A stretch of 64,000 nucleotides of DNA from assembly GCF_002776525.5 (NCBI RefSeq), contig NC_045436.1, forward strand, positions 103,872,353-103,936,352, in the 5' to 3' direction. The first letter of the stretch is position 1, and every line of letters starts with the position of its first letter. The notes under the pieces were generated by a model. That model was given only the letters and a program-made list of their open reading frames with translations. It did not search any database and was not told the origin of the DNA. Source of the stretch: Piliocolobus tephrosceles (lineage: Eukaryota; Chordata; Mammalia; Primates; Cercopithecidae). Made by a program: the position numbers and the translations under genes. This document shows positions 48,451-60,661 of the stretch, one piece after another.

Positions 48451-49029
48451 CAGTAGTTCTTAAATATTTTAATCCAAGGAATTATTTTTACTCTTAAGAA
48501 TTACTGAGAATCCCAAACAGCTGTTGTTTATGTGGGTTGTATCTGTACATATTTCTCATAATAGAGAATTAAAATGAATAATTTTTTTAAAAATTATCTT
48601 AAAATATTAATTTTATTATATTTAGCAAGATTAAATCATTCAAAAATAATAATGAATCTATTGTACACTAGCACAAATAACATGTTTTTATTTTTTAAAA
48701 CTGTATTTTCCAGAATAAAAACAGAAGAATCATATTGCTTTTTTTTTTTGCAAATTTTCTTAATAGAAGACAAATGGATTGCCCTATCTTCTTAATTCAA
48801 TTTGTTGTAATATGTTGTTTTGATTGAAGTACATTTAGAAAACTCAACCTCATACAGATAAGTGGCTGGAAAAGGAAGAAGTATTTGAACAGCCATTTCA
48901 TACAATTAATATTCTTCAATACTATATCAAAATTAAACAAGGGTAAGTTTATAAAGGTAAACTGCAATGTGAAATCTTAAATCATATCAATAACATTTCA
49001 CAATCTGTTACATTAAAATTTATTCATCT
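48451..49029 (+). mobile_element. hAT-type DNA transposon, left part
   Basis: It begins CAGTAGTTCTTAAATA, an eroded hAT-like end, and continues with GGTTGTATCTGTACATATTT, CAATTTGTTGTAATATGTTG and CTCATACAGATAAGTGGCTG. This order matches a remembered high-copy mammalian element. It is cut at about 49029 and resumes at 54998. No transposase frame is seen. Confidence 0.55.
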
Positions 49030-50674
49030 CAGAATGTAGAAAACTTGAGAGAAAGTTACTCTCAACTTAATAATGAGAAAAGGTCAGATAAACTACAAAT
49101 GGTAACTTTTTTGATCCTATTAGATAGCTAATCTCACAAGACAGCCAAGTAAGCTGAATTCCAAATAAAGACTAGTCTGTCTGAGACAGAATACACAAAG
49201 TGTCTTATCTATGGCACAGGATGGGAAGAAGAGATGGCCACTAAACACATGGATTAGAAGAAATCAACTGTTTAATTATTAAAAGTCAAGTGTGGGTTAG
49301 CATGTCAGTAAGAAACACCTGGGAACTTTGCCCTCACTTGTAAGCCCTCTTCCTTGGACTTTTCCTCTGGGTGCTTACAAGAAAACATGGAGCAAGGCAG
49401 GGGATGAAAAACAACCAGCCTCAATGATGCAAGACTGTAGTGTATGGTCAGATGTTGCTGGGAGAAAATGTAAGTTCCTTCTTGTCCTTGGACCCTTCTT
49501 TTCTAAGCTTTTTAAAGCCTTAAGCTGGAGATGGGGCAGCAATCACTGTAAGTTCCAGAACACAGTTAACAACTCATTGCATCTGGATGAAAGGTAAAAG
49601 GAAAAGCCCTTTCTGCTGGTGAAGGGCAGAAAATCCTCCTGGTTCCAGGAATCATATGGATACCAGGTGGAGGTCTGCCACTGCTGGAGTCCAGGGAGGA
49701 ATCTCCTAGCCAATATGAACCACAGATCCAAGACTGTGGCTAGTTGTCACAGACAGCAGGGGCACAAAGGCTGACAAACCTCTACCTCTAAGATCCAGGT
49801 ATGCAAACCCTCTATAAGACTGAAGCTGAACTAGGAAAACAGAAACTTCATCATAACCACCACAAGTCTAGTATTGTGTAACCAATAAGAGCATGGAGAG
49901 AAACCTCCTGTGGTACAGATATGCAGGGATGTCTAAAAACTGAAGGTGAAGTACAAACACTGAGAAAAATCCATTAGCACCCTAGCTTCCACATTAAGCT
50001 GAAAAGAAAAGCAACCTGGTACTACAGAAATTCAAAGCCTGTGGTGCTATGAAGATAACAATGGTAATGACAAACACTAATCCAACTCGACTCCTAAATA
50101 AATTGATTCAACCCTTATACTGAGAGTCCTGGGCCAAAATGACATGCATATTTCCAGGCACATGTCATTTATTTATCTCCATCTACACTATTTATTTCAG
50201 TCTCTACTGTTCTATACATAATGCCAAACATTTAATAAAAATAATATAAGACACCAAAACACAAGAGGAAAAAAAGAGACATGAAGTTACATCAGCAAGT
50301 TGGTGAATAGAAAGCCCCAGACCCTTCGTTTTCCCTTGAAGACACTGGTTCAGCAACAATACACAACCAATTCTTTTGTGAGGAATCCAGAAGCAAGTTA
50401 AAAAGCTCCTGCATTGCAGGTGTATGAAACTATTTAGTAGCCACATCAAAACCAGCAGGAAAATGTGTGACATCCTCTCAATATAGAACCTCCCTGCCCC
50501 ACAGCACCACATTATTGGGAGGAAGTTCTCATTTCTCTTCTTCTCCCTGGAGACAGAAAGAGAAAGCTGGACTGTGAATACAACATTCTGACTTCTCTGG
50601 AGGACTGCCCAAGAGACTGGCTTCTGTCTCACCTGTCATGGAGCAATAAGAGGACCCAGAATACTCTAAACTTC

Positions 50675-50957
50675 CAGGCCATGGACCAGCCACGGACTGC
50701 TACTGGTCCGTGGCCTGTTAGGAATCAGGTTGCCCAGCAGCAGGTGAGCAGCGGGCAACTGAGCGTTACTGCCTGAGCTCCATCTCCTGTCAGATCAGCC
50801 ACAGCATTAGATTCTCATAGAAGCATGAACCCTATTGTGAACTGCGCATGTGAGGTATCTAGGTGGCATGGTCCACCATTCCCTCTTCAATCTGTGGAAA
50901 AAATTGGCTTCTATGAAACTAGTCCCTGGTGCCAAAAAAGGTTGGGGAACCTGCTCC
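50675..50957. mobile_element. Second hAT-type non-autonomous element
   Basis: CTACTGGTCCGTGGCCTGTT, GCCTGAGCTCCATCTCCTGT, CCCTATTGTGAACTGCGCAT and CTAGTCCCTGGTGCCAAAAA match a well-known primate medium reiterated element that ends GGTTGGGGAACC. The left inverted end is lost. L1M sequence flanks it on both sides. Confidence 0.75.
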
Positions 50958-52225
50958 AAATGCAGAAGACCTCTGAGAACAAAAGAGAACTGGGTGCTTT
51001 GCGGTTCCTCCAAAGGAGGAGGCCAATAAATGTCAGTGATCTCTCTCTTGAGGAGAAAGAGTAAGGTAGAACATGCATCCAACATTGCAGTTTTTCTGAG
51101 GGCTGACTGAGTAACTGGTTTCTGTCACACCTGTGTTGAGACAAGGATAGGACCTGATATTCTCTAGATGCCCAATGTCATTGAAAGCAGCAAAGAACTA
51201 AGCAGCACAATGCTACCTCAGAGGAACCATGGTACAACAGACAGATGCCAAAGGAAAAAAGTGATTCTGAGCTTTAAAAAAAAAAAAGGAACTGGAAAAA
51301 TTCTCTAATTAGGAATCTCCACACAAGTCCAGGGAGGACATCTACGTAGAAAAGGTTTGAGAGGCCTCAGAATCTCTTGCCAGGGTAATTGGTAAAGTTC
51401 TTTTCCTATATGAAACAAGTCCATAAAGTCTGGGAGAGGTGGCTCTTGTTTTCATATGCATAAATACCAATACAAAGTTATAGGGGAAAAAACACACAGG
51501 GAAAATGTACCAAAGGAAGAAAATAAATCTCCAGAAACTGACCCTAAAGAAACATAGAAATAACTACCTGACAAAACACTAGAAATAACTGTCATAAAGA
51601 TGCTCAATGAGCTCAGAAAAAAAAATGCATGAGTAAAATGAGAATTTCAACAAAGGGATAGAAAATGTAAAAAGAACAAAACAGAAATTGTAGAGCTGAA
51701 GAATGCAATAAGTAAACTGAAAATTTGCTAAAGGAGTTAGTTCAACAGTAGACTTGACCAAGCAGAAGATTTAGCAAATTCAAAGACACGTCACTTGAAA
51801 TTATCCAGTCAGAGGAGTAAAAAGAAAAAAGTAATTTAAATTTGTAAAGAAAAGCTAAGAGACTTATGGGAGAGCCAAACAGACCACTATATGCATTATG
51901 AGAGTGTCAGAAGAAAAAAGGGCAGAAAGTTTATTTAAATAAATAATGGCTCCAAATTCCCCAACTCTGGGAAAGAAATGGACATCCATGTTCAAGAAGC
52001 CCAGTGAATCCCAAGTAAGTTGGACCTAAAGAAGTCCACACTGAGACATATTATAATCAACCGGTCAAAAGTTAAAGAGAAAAAGAATTGTGAAAGCAAC
52101 AACATAAAAGCAACTCGACGTGAACAAGGGAAGCTTTGTAAGACCATCAGCAGATTTCTCTGCAGAAACCTTGCAGGCAAGGAGTGAAATGATATTTTCA
52201 AAGTTCTGAAAGAAAATTACTGTCA

Positions 52226-52530
52226 GCAGGGTGCAGTGGCTCACGCCTGTAATCCCAGCACTTTGTGAAGCCAAGGTGGGTGGATCACAAGGTCAAGAAA
52301 TCAAGACCATCCTGGTCAACATGGTGAAACCCCATCTCTACTAAAAATACAAAAATTAGCTGGGCATGGTGACACGCACCTGTACCCCCAGCTATTCAGG
52401 AGGGTGAAGCAGGAGAATCATTTGAACCAGAGAGGTGGAAGTTGCAGTGAGCTGAGATCATGCCACTGCACTCCAGCCTGGCGACAGAGCGAGACTCTGT
52501 CTCTACAAAAAAAGAAGAAAAAAAAAAAAA
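52226..52530 (+). mobile_element. AluS inside the old L1M
   Basis: A complete Alu from GCAGGGTGCAGTGGCTCACG to an A-rich tail. The direct repeat ACTGTCA at 52219-52225 and 52530-52536 marks the insertion. Several substitutions from AluS. Confidence 0.92.
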
Positions 52531-52919
52531 CTGTCAAAGTATGTATGTTTCATGTAAGTCCCATGATAAACACAAAGAAAAGACAGAAGATTTGCAAAGA
52601 AAATAAGAAAGGAACCAAAGCATGAAAAAAATCAAGGAAATACAAAGGAAGATACTAAGTTGATAAATACACACTGTATGCATGTCAAAAATACTTTCAT
52701 GTACTCTATAAATATGTAAAATTTTATGTTTCAATAAAATAATTTTTAAAAGAAAAAAATTAAGGTGCAAGTACATGGAAATATATTTAGTGTTTATGAA
52801 TTTAAAGACATATTGTTAAAATGTCTGCACTATCCAAAGCAATCCACATATTCAATGCAATCCCTATCAAAATCCCAATGCATTTTTTACAGAACTAGCA
52901 AAACAAAGTGTTTATACCC

Positions 52920-52969
52920 CTTATAGGGGTTCTTTGTGTTTATTTTGAAACACAAAGAACCCCTATAAG
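52920..52969. repeat. Perfect 22-bp inverted repeat with 6-base loop
   Basis: The left arm 52920-52941 and right arm 52948-52969 are exact reverse complements, separated by ATTTTG. The right arm is in register with L1 ORF2 sequence; the left arm replaces the expected L1 sequence, so it is a fold-back copy of the right arm. Confidence 0.95.
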
Positions 52970-53299
52970 CCAAAACCATTTTAGAGAAAAAGATCAAAAT
53001 CAGAGGCATTACACACTGATTTTAAAACATATTGCAAAACTATAGTAATCAAAACAGTATGGTATCATACTGGCATAAAGTCAGATATACAGGCCAATAA
53101 AACAAAATAAAGAGCTTAGAAACAAAGCCAGTTATGTATAGTCAATTCATCTACAACAAAGATGGAAAGAATACACAATAGGGATAGAATGGTATCTTCA
53201 AAAAATGGTGTTAGAAAAACTGGATATCCAAAAGAATGAAATTGGACCCTCACCTTACACCATACATTAAAAAATCAGGTCAAAATGGATTAAAGATTT

Positions 53300-53595
53300 T
53301 TTTTTTTTTCCTGAGTCGGAGTCTTGCTCTGCCGCCCAGGCTGGAGTGCAGTGGCTGGTTCTCAGCTCACTTCAAGCTCCACCTCCCGGGTTTACGCCAT
53401 TCTCCTGCCTCAGCCTCCCAAGTAGCTGGGACTACAGGCGCCCGCCTTGTCGCCCGGCTAGTTTTTTGTATTTTTTAGTAGAGACGGGGTTTCACCGTAT
53501 CAGCCAGGATGGTCTCGATCTCCTGACCTCGTGATCCGCCTATCTCGGCCTCCCAAAGTTCTGGGATTACAGACTTGAGCCACCGCGCCCGGCCA
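53300..53595 (-). mobile_element. AluY of the Old World monkey lineage
   Basis: A reversed young Alu with low divergence (GACCTCGTGATCCGCC, GAGCCACCGCGCCCGGCC). The perfect 13-bp duplication GGATTAAAGATTT is at 53287-53299 and 53596-53608. It shares GCCCGGCTAGTTTTTTGTAT and GGCTGGTTCTCAGCTCAC with the monkey-type Alu at 6896. It is one of the youngest insertions here. Confidence 0.93.
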
Positions 53596-54997
53596 GGATT
53601 AAAGATTTAAACATAAGACTCAAAACTGGAAAACTCCAAGAATAAAAACAGAAAATGCTTTATGACATTGCTCTTGGCAATGACGTCTTAGATATATACC
53701 AAAAGCACATACAAAATCACTTGACAAGTGGATCACACCAAACTGAAAAGCTTTTATGTAGCAAAAGAAATAATCAACAGAGTGAAAAGGTAACCTATGG
53801 ATTGGAAGAAAACATTTGCAAACCATATATCTGATAAGGGATTAATATCCACATTATATAAAGAATTTTTTACAACTTAACAGCAAAACAAAATGTAACT
53901 TGATTTTTAAAATAGACAAAGGAATAGACATTTCTCAGAAAAAGACATTTAAATGGCCTACAGGTACATTAAAAAGTGATCAACACCGCTAATCTCCAGG
54001 GAAATGCAAATCACCACAATGAGATATCATCTCATATATGTTAGGATGGCTAATATAAAAAAAAATGAAAAATGACAAGAGTTGGTGAGGATGTTAAGAA
54101 ATTGGAACCCCTGTGCATTCTTAGTGCAAACATAAAATGGTAGAGCCACCATGAAACACAGTATGGAGGTTTCTCAAAATTCAAAATAGATTTACCACAT
54201 GATCCAGCAATGCCACTTCTGAGTATTTATCCAAAAGAATTGAAATCAGGAACTTGAACTTGTGCACTCCTATGTTTATTGCAGCATTATTCACAGTAGC
54301 CAAGAAGTAGAACCATCCTAAATGTCCAATGATGTTAAAGGATAAAGAAAATGTGGCATATAGATACAATTTTGTTTGCCTATAAAAAGAAGAAAACCTC
54401 ATTGTATGTTATGACATGGGTAAACCTTGGGGAAATTATGAGAAGTGGGGTAAGAGTGTCAGAAGGACAAATACTGCATAATTCCACTCATGAGTTATCT
54501 GAAGAAGTTAAATTCATAGAAACTGAGAGTAGAACGGTGTTTGCAAGTGGCTAGGGGAGGGGTAAATGGAAGTTGCTGTTCAATGAGTATGAAGTTTTAG
54601 TCATGCAAGATAAAAAGTTCTAGAGATTTGCTGTCCAACATTGTACTTTTAATTAATACTGTACTGCATACTATAAAAATGTGTTAAGAAGGTAGATTTC
54701 ATAATGCATATTTTACTATAATTTTAAAAAGAGGTAAAACAAGAAGCCCAAAGTCTGATGTCCCAGATATTGCAACTATCAGACAAGGACTATAAAGTAA
54801 CTGCAATCAATATGCTAAAGGATCAAATAAAAAGGTAAAAAGCATGCATAAATACATAAAATTTATCAGAAATACGGAAACTAAGAAAAAATCAAATGGA
54901 AATGTTGGAATATTTTAAACACAATATCAGAGATAAAGAATTTCACTGATAGGTCATAAGTAGACTTGACAGAGCTAATGAAATAACTAGTGAATTG

Positions 54998-55818
54998 AAA
55001 ATCCATTGGTCTATCTTATCTGATTTTGTAAATTTATAGATCGATCATTTAAAAATATAGGTTCACTTTGTTATACAGATCTTCTAAATGTTAGCACATT
55101 TTATGATATGATAATTCTAACTATATTTTTAATATTACCACCAATCTCATCAGAAAAGCCTCCAATTACTGAAAAGCCATCAAGCTCATGGTGGTAGATA
55201 TAAGCTTTTTAAAATTCTAATTTATGCTTGAAAACTGAAATTTTTCAATTAGCAGAAAATATTCATTTTCTCATTGTGAGAACTCACTTCATTGGTTTTC
55301 AAGAATATAACTGCCAAAAGCCCAGTTCTGAATAACAATAGTTTTCATGTAAAAATGATGCTCTATGAAAAAAAGTAGCCAATTAAGCTTGTAACTCAAA
55401 CACAAGGGATTCTCTTCCAGACAAATTCGTAACTCAGTGCTCATACTTCCTATGTCACCAAATGGAACATGAAAAGATATGCATTAAAGGGTCAAAATTT
55501 AATGAAATTCATGATTTTTATTGCTTCATCAAGTACATGCTTAGTGAAACTGGGCATTTTTAAACTGCAAGTGCACAGCAGTAAAGACTACAATAATAAC
55601 TAGTCACATCATTTGCCACCTTATTGATGCTATGACCTTATTCATGATGTGGCATGAGCAATTTTACTCACCATGGATTTTCCACTGTTAGTGCAAATAC
55701 AAACACAGTTAAAATACAATAATGCCTTATTATTATAAAAATGCTTTTGGCCTCACAAACCCCTTGAAAGGATTTTGAAGACCCTAGGCATTGGAAAACT
55801 ATGTTTTGAGAATCACTA
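54998..55818 (+). mobile_element. hAT-type DNA transposon, right part
   Basis: It continues the element cut at 49029: CTCTTCCAGACAAATTCGTA, CTCATACTTCCTATGTCACC, ATCATTTGCCACCTTATTGA and TTGGCCTCACAAACCCCTTG. It ends TTTTGAGAATCACTA, the complement of the left end CAGTAGTTCT with one substitution. Confidence 0.55.
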
Positions 55819-56089
55819 GCTCAATTTTTCACAGCACCTCAAGCTCAAATGTTTTATTACATCTCTCTGTTGAAAATTCTTCCCCTAAAATTCAGTCATT
55901 CTGCATTTCTTCCTTTGAGTGATGGCATCATAGACTAGTCAGTCACTAAATTCTTGAATAATATCAAAAATACAAATAACATCAGCAATAACACTAGAAA
56001 ATAATCTCTTTGGTCTACCACTCTCTCCCACTAACACCCATATTCATCCTGTAAATTTATCTGAGTGAAATTACTTGTATATATATTGT
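55819..56089. other. Unassigned spacer
   Basis: Nothing recognised. Confidence 0.4.
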
Positions 56090-56490
56090 CTGCCACCCCA
56101 TCCCACTTTCTCCACTTTTATTGTTATGCTGTAATTTCCTATAATCTCTTGTTCATAACATTAGTGTAACATACTAACAATTTCCCCTGCTTTAATCTCA
56201 CCCCACCCTCCCCCATCGGCAATCTTCCATACTGCTATCAGAGTAATCTTTCCAAAATTCAAATCACTTTCCACAGCCTATTGTTCCCAACACTATAGAA
56301 TCACATACAAAATCCTCCCTGATTGATGCTTGCCTACCTCCTTGGTTTAATATTTAACTCACCTGTCTACACACAAGACATTCTAAGCATAGGACATTTT
56401 GCTCCTTCCCGCCTTTGACCCTTGATACGTTCCTACCTATCCTCGAGGATTCAGCTCGTGAATATTCTCACCCAAGCAAAGTGGATTATC
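56090..56490 (+). mobile_element. L2-like remnant
   Basis: TGCTATCAGAGTAATCTTTC, AATCCTCCCTGATTGATGCT and TGCTCCTTCCCGCC follow the remembered L2 order with strong decay. Confidence 0.45.
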
Positions 56491-57404
56491 TGCTCTTAAA
56501 TATTTGAGGAAGGGGAAAAAGCCAGCCATGGAAAGAATAAAGGAAAGAGTCTTCTCAAAAGAACATGTGCAAAGGCACAATGGATCCCTCAAAATGTAAG
56601 TACTGGAAATTAGGACAGGATTACCTTATAACCATGTTATTTCAGGATCTTGTTATATGTAATTGCTAAATTTTAGTTCATCATTTTTTACCAATATCAT
56701 GTACAACTCTTAATACTTACTGAAATAGAGGGCTACTCAATAGAAGTACCCTTATTTTTAAAGTAGAAATTATTAGAATACTAGATATCATAATATCCTG
56801 ATCTGACATTTTATAGAAGTCATTCTAAGCCAAACAACAAAAAACAAGATTCATATATCTTTCAAATGAGATTTTAAGGAACGTCCCCATCTTGACCAGA
56901 ACTAAACAATATATACTACTAAAGTAAGATTTATGCAAAAAAGAAACCTCAGTACAATTCACTAGAAAAAGACATCGTCCTGTACAGAAAAGGAAAATCT
57001 GTTTAAAACTGCCAGAATGTCCTCTTTATTCTGTGTTATCTTCTCTCTTAAGGACAATGAGATCTGTTTGCATTTCTTTAAGCAAATTCTCCTGTGCCAT
57101 TTTCTATGGTTAATGAGTATGTCAGAAAATTTTGATTGTCAGTTAGCTTAAAAAAGAAACCAACTTGGCAGTGATAGCTAGGCATTTAATTTTCTCATGA
57201 ATAGGGTGAGCTTCTCCAGAGAAGTCCCATTTATTGGGATACTGATTCTATTATCCTTCATACTACTAATCAGAAATATTTAGTGATCCATACTTCTGCA
57301 TATATCCAAAACAAAATTTTGTTCTTGATGGTTCCGATGTGCTATAACATCTCAAAATATATTAATAATCTGAATCAAAGAAAGTTTACATATTTTTCTT
57401 TCCT
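56491..57404. other. Unassigned sequence
   Basis: No gene or repeat recognised. Confidence 0.4.
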
Positions 57405-58210
57405 AAAGTATAGATCTAATCATGCCACTGACCCACTTAAATGTTTTTTATTTTAATCCATTGCCTACAGCAATGGCTGAAGTTTTTCCCAAACTATATT
57501 CTATGAAGCACAGGTTTTCCTTGACATATTGATAAGAGTTCTGGAAGCAAAGATTCTGTGGTTAAGTACATTTGAGAAACACCATGTTAAACATGATAAA
57601 ATAGGTCTTTACTGCAGGATATTTTTACCCTTTAATGTACCACTGTGCCCTATGAATGCCTGGGAGGAGGAAATATGCAACATTTCCCAAACTTGTTTGT
57701 CCATAATATTTTGGAGAAAATTGTCAAGGTCTACCAAATAGCAGCATTCAGTGAAAAACTGGCTTCCAAATAAAGTGTCAGTTATTTAGCATTGTATTCA
57801 AAGCCTCATTACCTTGCAATTAGGCCTTGGTTTACCTTTCCTGCCTTATCTCCCTCTACCAGCCTGGCATAATTATACTCCAGCCATACTTGACTACTAG
57901 CCATTTTTGAAGCATATTCCTCAATTGCTCACCTCTATACTGTACCACTCTACCTACTATACCTATTTTGTTATCTCTGCTAACAAGCCCTACTCATCTT
58001 CCCAGATCAAAATCATCTCCCCTCAAAACCATTCAAGTCTTATGACTCAATGATGTAAGAGTATCTTTGTGCAACAGTGTGCATACAGGTGAGATAACCT
58101 CTGTGCTTTCCTCATCACTATAAGTGACTTGTGGGCAATGGAAATGTTGATACATTTTACTATCACTTAAGGATCTATAGTAGATACAATAGTAAGCACT
58201 CAATTTGTTA
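57405..58210 (+). mobile_element. L2-like remnant, interrupted by a MER-like piece
   Basis: GATCTAATCATGCCACTGAC and TTTTAATCCATTGCCTACAG, then from about 57780 CAAAGCCTCATTACCTTGCA, CCAGCCATACTTGACTACTA and TAGTAAGCACTCAATTTGTT, are L2-like in order. Bases 57486-57775 (ATATTCTATGAAGCACAGGT) look like a separate unnamed insertion. Confidence 0.5.
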
Positions 58211-58224
58211 TTATGGAAACTAAG

Positions 58225-58527
58225 GGCTGGGCGCGGTGGCTCACACCTATAATCCCAGCACTTTGGGAGGCCTAGGCAGGCGGATCATGAGGTCAAGAGA
58301 TCGAGACCATCCTGCCAACATGGTGAAACCCCATTTCTACTAAATATACAAAAATTAGCTGGATGTGGTGGTGCGTGCCTGTAGTCCCAGTTACTAGGGA
58401 GGCTGAGGCAGGAGAATCGCTTGAACCCAGGAGGTGGAGGTTGCAGTGAGCTGAAATCATGCCACTGCACTCCAGACTGGCAACAGAGCAAAACTCCATC
58501 TTGGGCGCGGGGCGGGGGGAGGGGGAA
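58225..58527 (+). mobile_element. AluS with a G-rich tail in place of poly-A
   Basis: A complete Alu begins GGCTGGGCGCGGTGGCTCAC. The perfect 9-bp direct repeat GAAACTAAG at 58216-58224 and 58528-58536 bounds the insertion. Inside that boundary, after CTCCATCTT, the usual A-tail is replaced by G-runs of 3, 4, 6 and 5 (58503-58525). Confidence 0.92.
58503..58525 (+). other. Predicted G-quadruplex motif
   Basis: Four G-runs (58503-58505, 58509-58512, 58514-58519, 58521-58525) with loops of 3, 1 and 1 bases satisfy the usual G3+N1-7 pattern. Confidence 0.8.
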
Positions 58528-58536
58528 GAAACTAAG

Positions 58537-60645
58537 TTAGTTGAAATTTAGTTTTCAAAAACTATATTTCTGGGATAATCAGTTATCTGTGTTTTATGTA
58601 TTGTAATGATTACTTAACATATTTGATGAATTATAAATTCTTCATTACCTAATTAGGTTTAATAACAGAATTTGCTGATACAGGGCATTCAAAAAAGATT
58701 TTTAGCATATCAACAATAACACATTCTAAAGGAAATGGGCCCAAATCAAACCAAAATTAGCCCATTTCTAAACTGACAAATAAATTGAATGTGAGAAGTG
58801 AACATGGATAAACTTACAATTAACACCCAATTTATCTGCAGACAATAACAGTCTCAGATCATGGTCCACAATAGTTAATGAGTAGTAAGAAAGGGACTGT
58901 ACAGCCCTACAAAACAATGCCCTTAATTTACAGAATAATCTGAACTCTTTTTTTCTAGTACTTAAAACAATTATTTTTCTTTAGAGAAAGATTGGCAACA
59001 TATGAGCACTAGACATCTCAACTCATTCTCTTCTACTCTCGAAAAAGATGTAAGAAAACTTTTATTTTATAGTCCTATCAGTTGTAGCATACAGGATGGT
59101 TAAAGGAAAGGATTTCCTGCTCTCCTATCCCCAAATCCCCTCCTTTCACAAATATTTTTGTTCTTTGTGTTTTTGAGGTCATTATCTGAATTAAGGTAAA
59201 AGAAAAACAAGTGGAGAGAAGGAGTTTAACAGGTAGTGAAAGAAGACAGGTATTTTAAAGAAAAATAAACCTTTAATTTGCATTTCAGAAGTCCACATGC
59301 AAAGCAAGCCCCCAAAACATGAAGAATAAAAAACAGACCCCTTCTATATACATTCCCCTTCTCTTCTCTTTCCCAGCTTCTTCCTCATTTCCTTCCTGAA
59401 TTTCTCATCCTGAAAGGCTTTTAGATGGGACAGAACAAGGTCACTGTCCATGCAGAGGAGAGGTTTGGTGTAGGGCATGAGTTCTCAAACTCTATGGTTA
59501 ATTGAGTATTCCATCTACTGATCATGGACATAAGAATGTTTGAATTCATCTCATCATGTGACTGCTTTTTGAGGAAGAAAGGAAGGGGGTGAATACACTC
59601 ATAAGTACTTGAGATACAAGGTGAGCTATTGAGGGTCTTGGCTTTGACTGACACTAAAGCTTCAGAGAAAGAAAAGTTGCTCGGTTTAAAAAATATAAAA
59701 AAGAAGATATGTTGTTATGTTGTTTTTCTTGCTTGCTTCCCTGCTCCTTAAAGGGAGTTACAGAAAAGAGAGAAAGGAAGAGAAGAAAGGAGAGGCCAAT
59801 AAGGCAAGAAAGGCTGAGGTGGGTAGAAGTTCTTCTCAGTGGCAAAGCAAAGGACAGATATTTTCAAACGGGTAACACCTGTGTTGAGAATTAAGTCATC
59901 TGTGTCACAGTATCATAAACTTCTCCTCAGACTCTGCTGTGCAGCCCTCAATAAATCAATGCTTTCTATGGATGATTTGGAGTAAAATTAAAGAGACATG
60001 AATTTCATATCTGGGTCAACATACAATAACGTATTATAAGAATTCAGAAGGAACTAAAAAGCCATTGCAATGTAAGTCTCCTGAAAATTAGCATAATTCT
60101 AGGTGCGAGGTTTTGTATTTTCCCAAGCTATGGTTTTAGCAAGCTTGAGGTCCAGGTATATCTACCAGGACTTGAACTGAAGTTCAACCACTTTATTAGC
60201 AACATTACCTTGAGTAAGCTAATTTTTCAGAGACTTCATTTCTTATCTGTAACAAAAACACAATGGCAGTGCCCCCATTGTGTGCCTAGAACTTAGTAAG
60301 CACCTGTTAATTTTAGCTATGTAAACTTTAACATGCTAGGCAAATGGATTTACTAAGAGCTGGGACTCTTGAAGAGCTACTGCTACAAAGTGAAAAATGC
60401 AAACACTTTATTAAAGAAGTATCCTTTAAACCAGCATGAAATTTACTTGAAAATCAAGTCTCTCTTGTGTTGTAAAGCAGTCCTACTATGACCCTCAGTA
60501 CCCCGTGGAAGGGACTATAATGTTCCAAGAATTCTTTTCTCTCAGTCCCTGCTGTACAGTTGCTTGAGTACTTACAGAAATTGTTAGAGGGGTCATAAAG
60601 ATAAGAGTTAATTTGTCCCCCCCAAAAAATTGCTGATTACTATAC
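58537..60645. other. Unassigned sequence
   Basis: About 2.1 kb with no recognised gene or repeat. A purine-rich patch lies at 59760-59815. A block at 59491-59526 is similar to 61205-61240 (see findings). Frames up to 77 codons have no known domain. Confidence 0.4.
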
Positions 60646-60661
60646 ATAGCCTGATTTTACA

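Larger units (their letters stand above)
49030..54997 (+). mobile_element. Old L1M inserted into the hAT element
   Basis: Plus-strand L1M with a long 5' side (49030-52200: ACCATCAGCAGATTTCTCTG, GAAACCTTGCAGGCAAGGAG), ORF2 end (52810-54350: TTCAATGCAATCCCTATCAA, AATCACTTGACAAGTGGATC, GCAGCATTATTCACAGTAGC) and 3' UTR to about 54735. An extra L1M upstream-type piece (54740-54997) follows. The flanks AAAATTTATTCATCT (49015-49029) and AAAATCCATTGGTCT (54998-55012) look like an eroded 15-bp target-site duplication. A hAT element, two Alus and an inverted repeat lie inside. Frames are broken throughout. Confidence 0.7.

Noticed and set aside
50204..50632. 142-codon minus-strand frame
   Set aside because: It lies antisense in old L1M 5'-side sequence and shows no domain. 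Chance frame.
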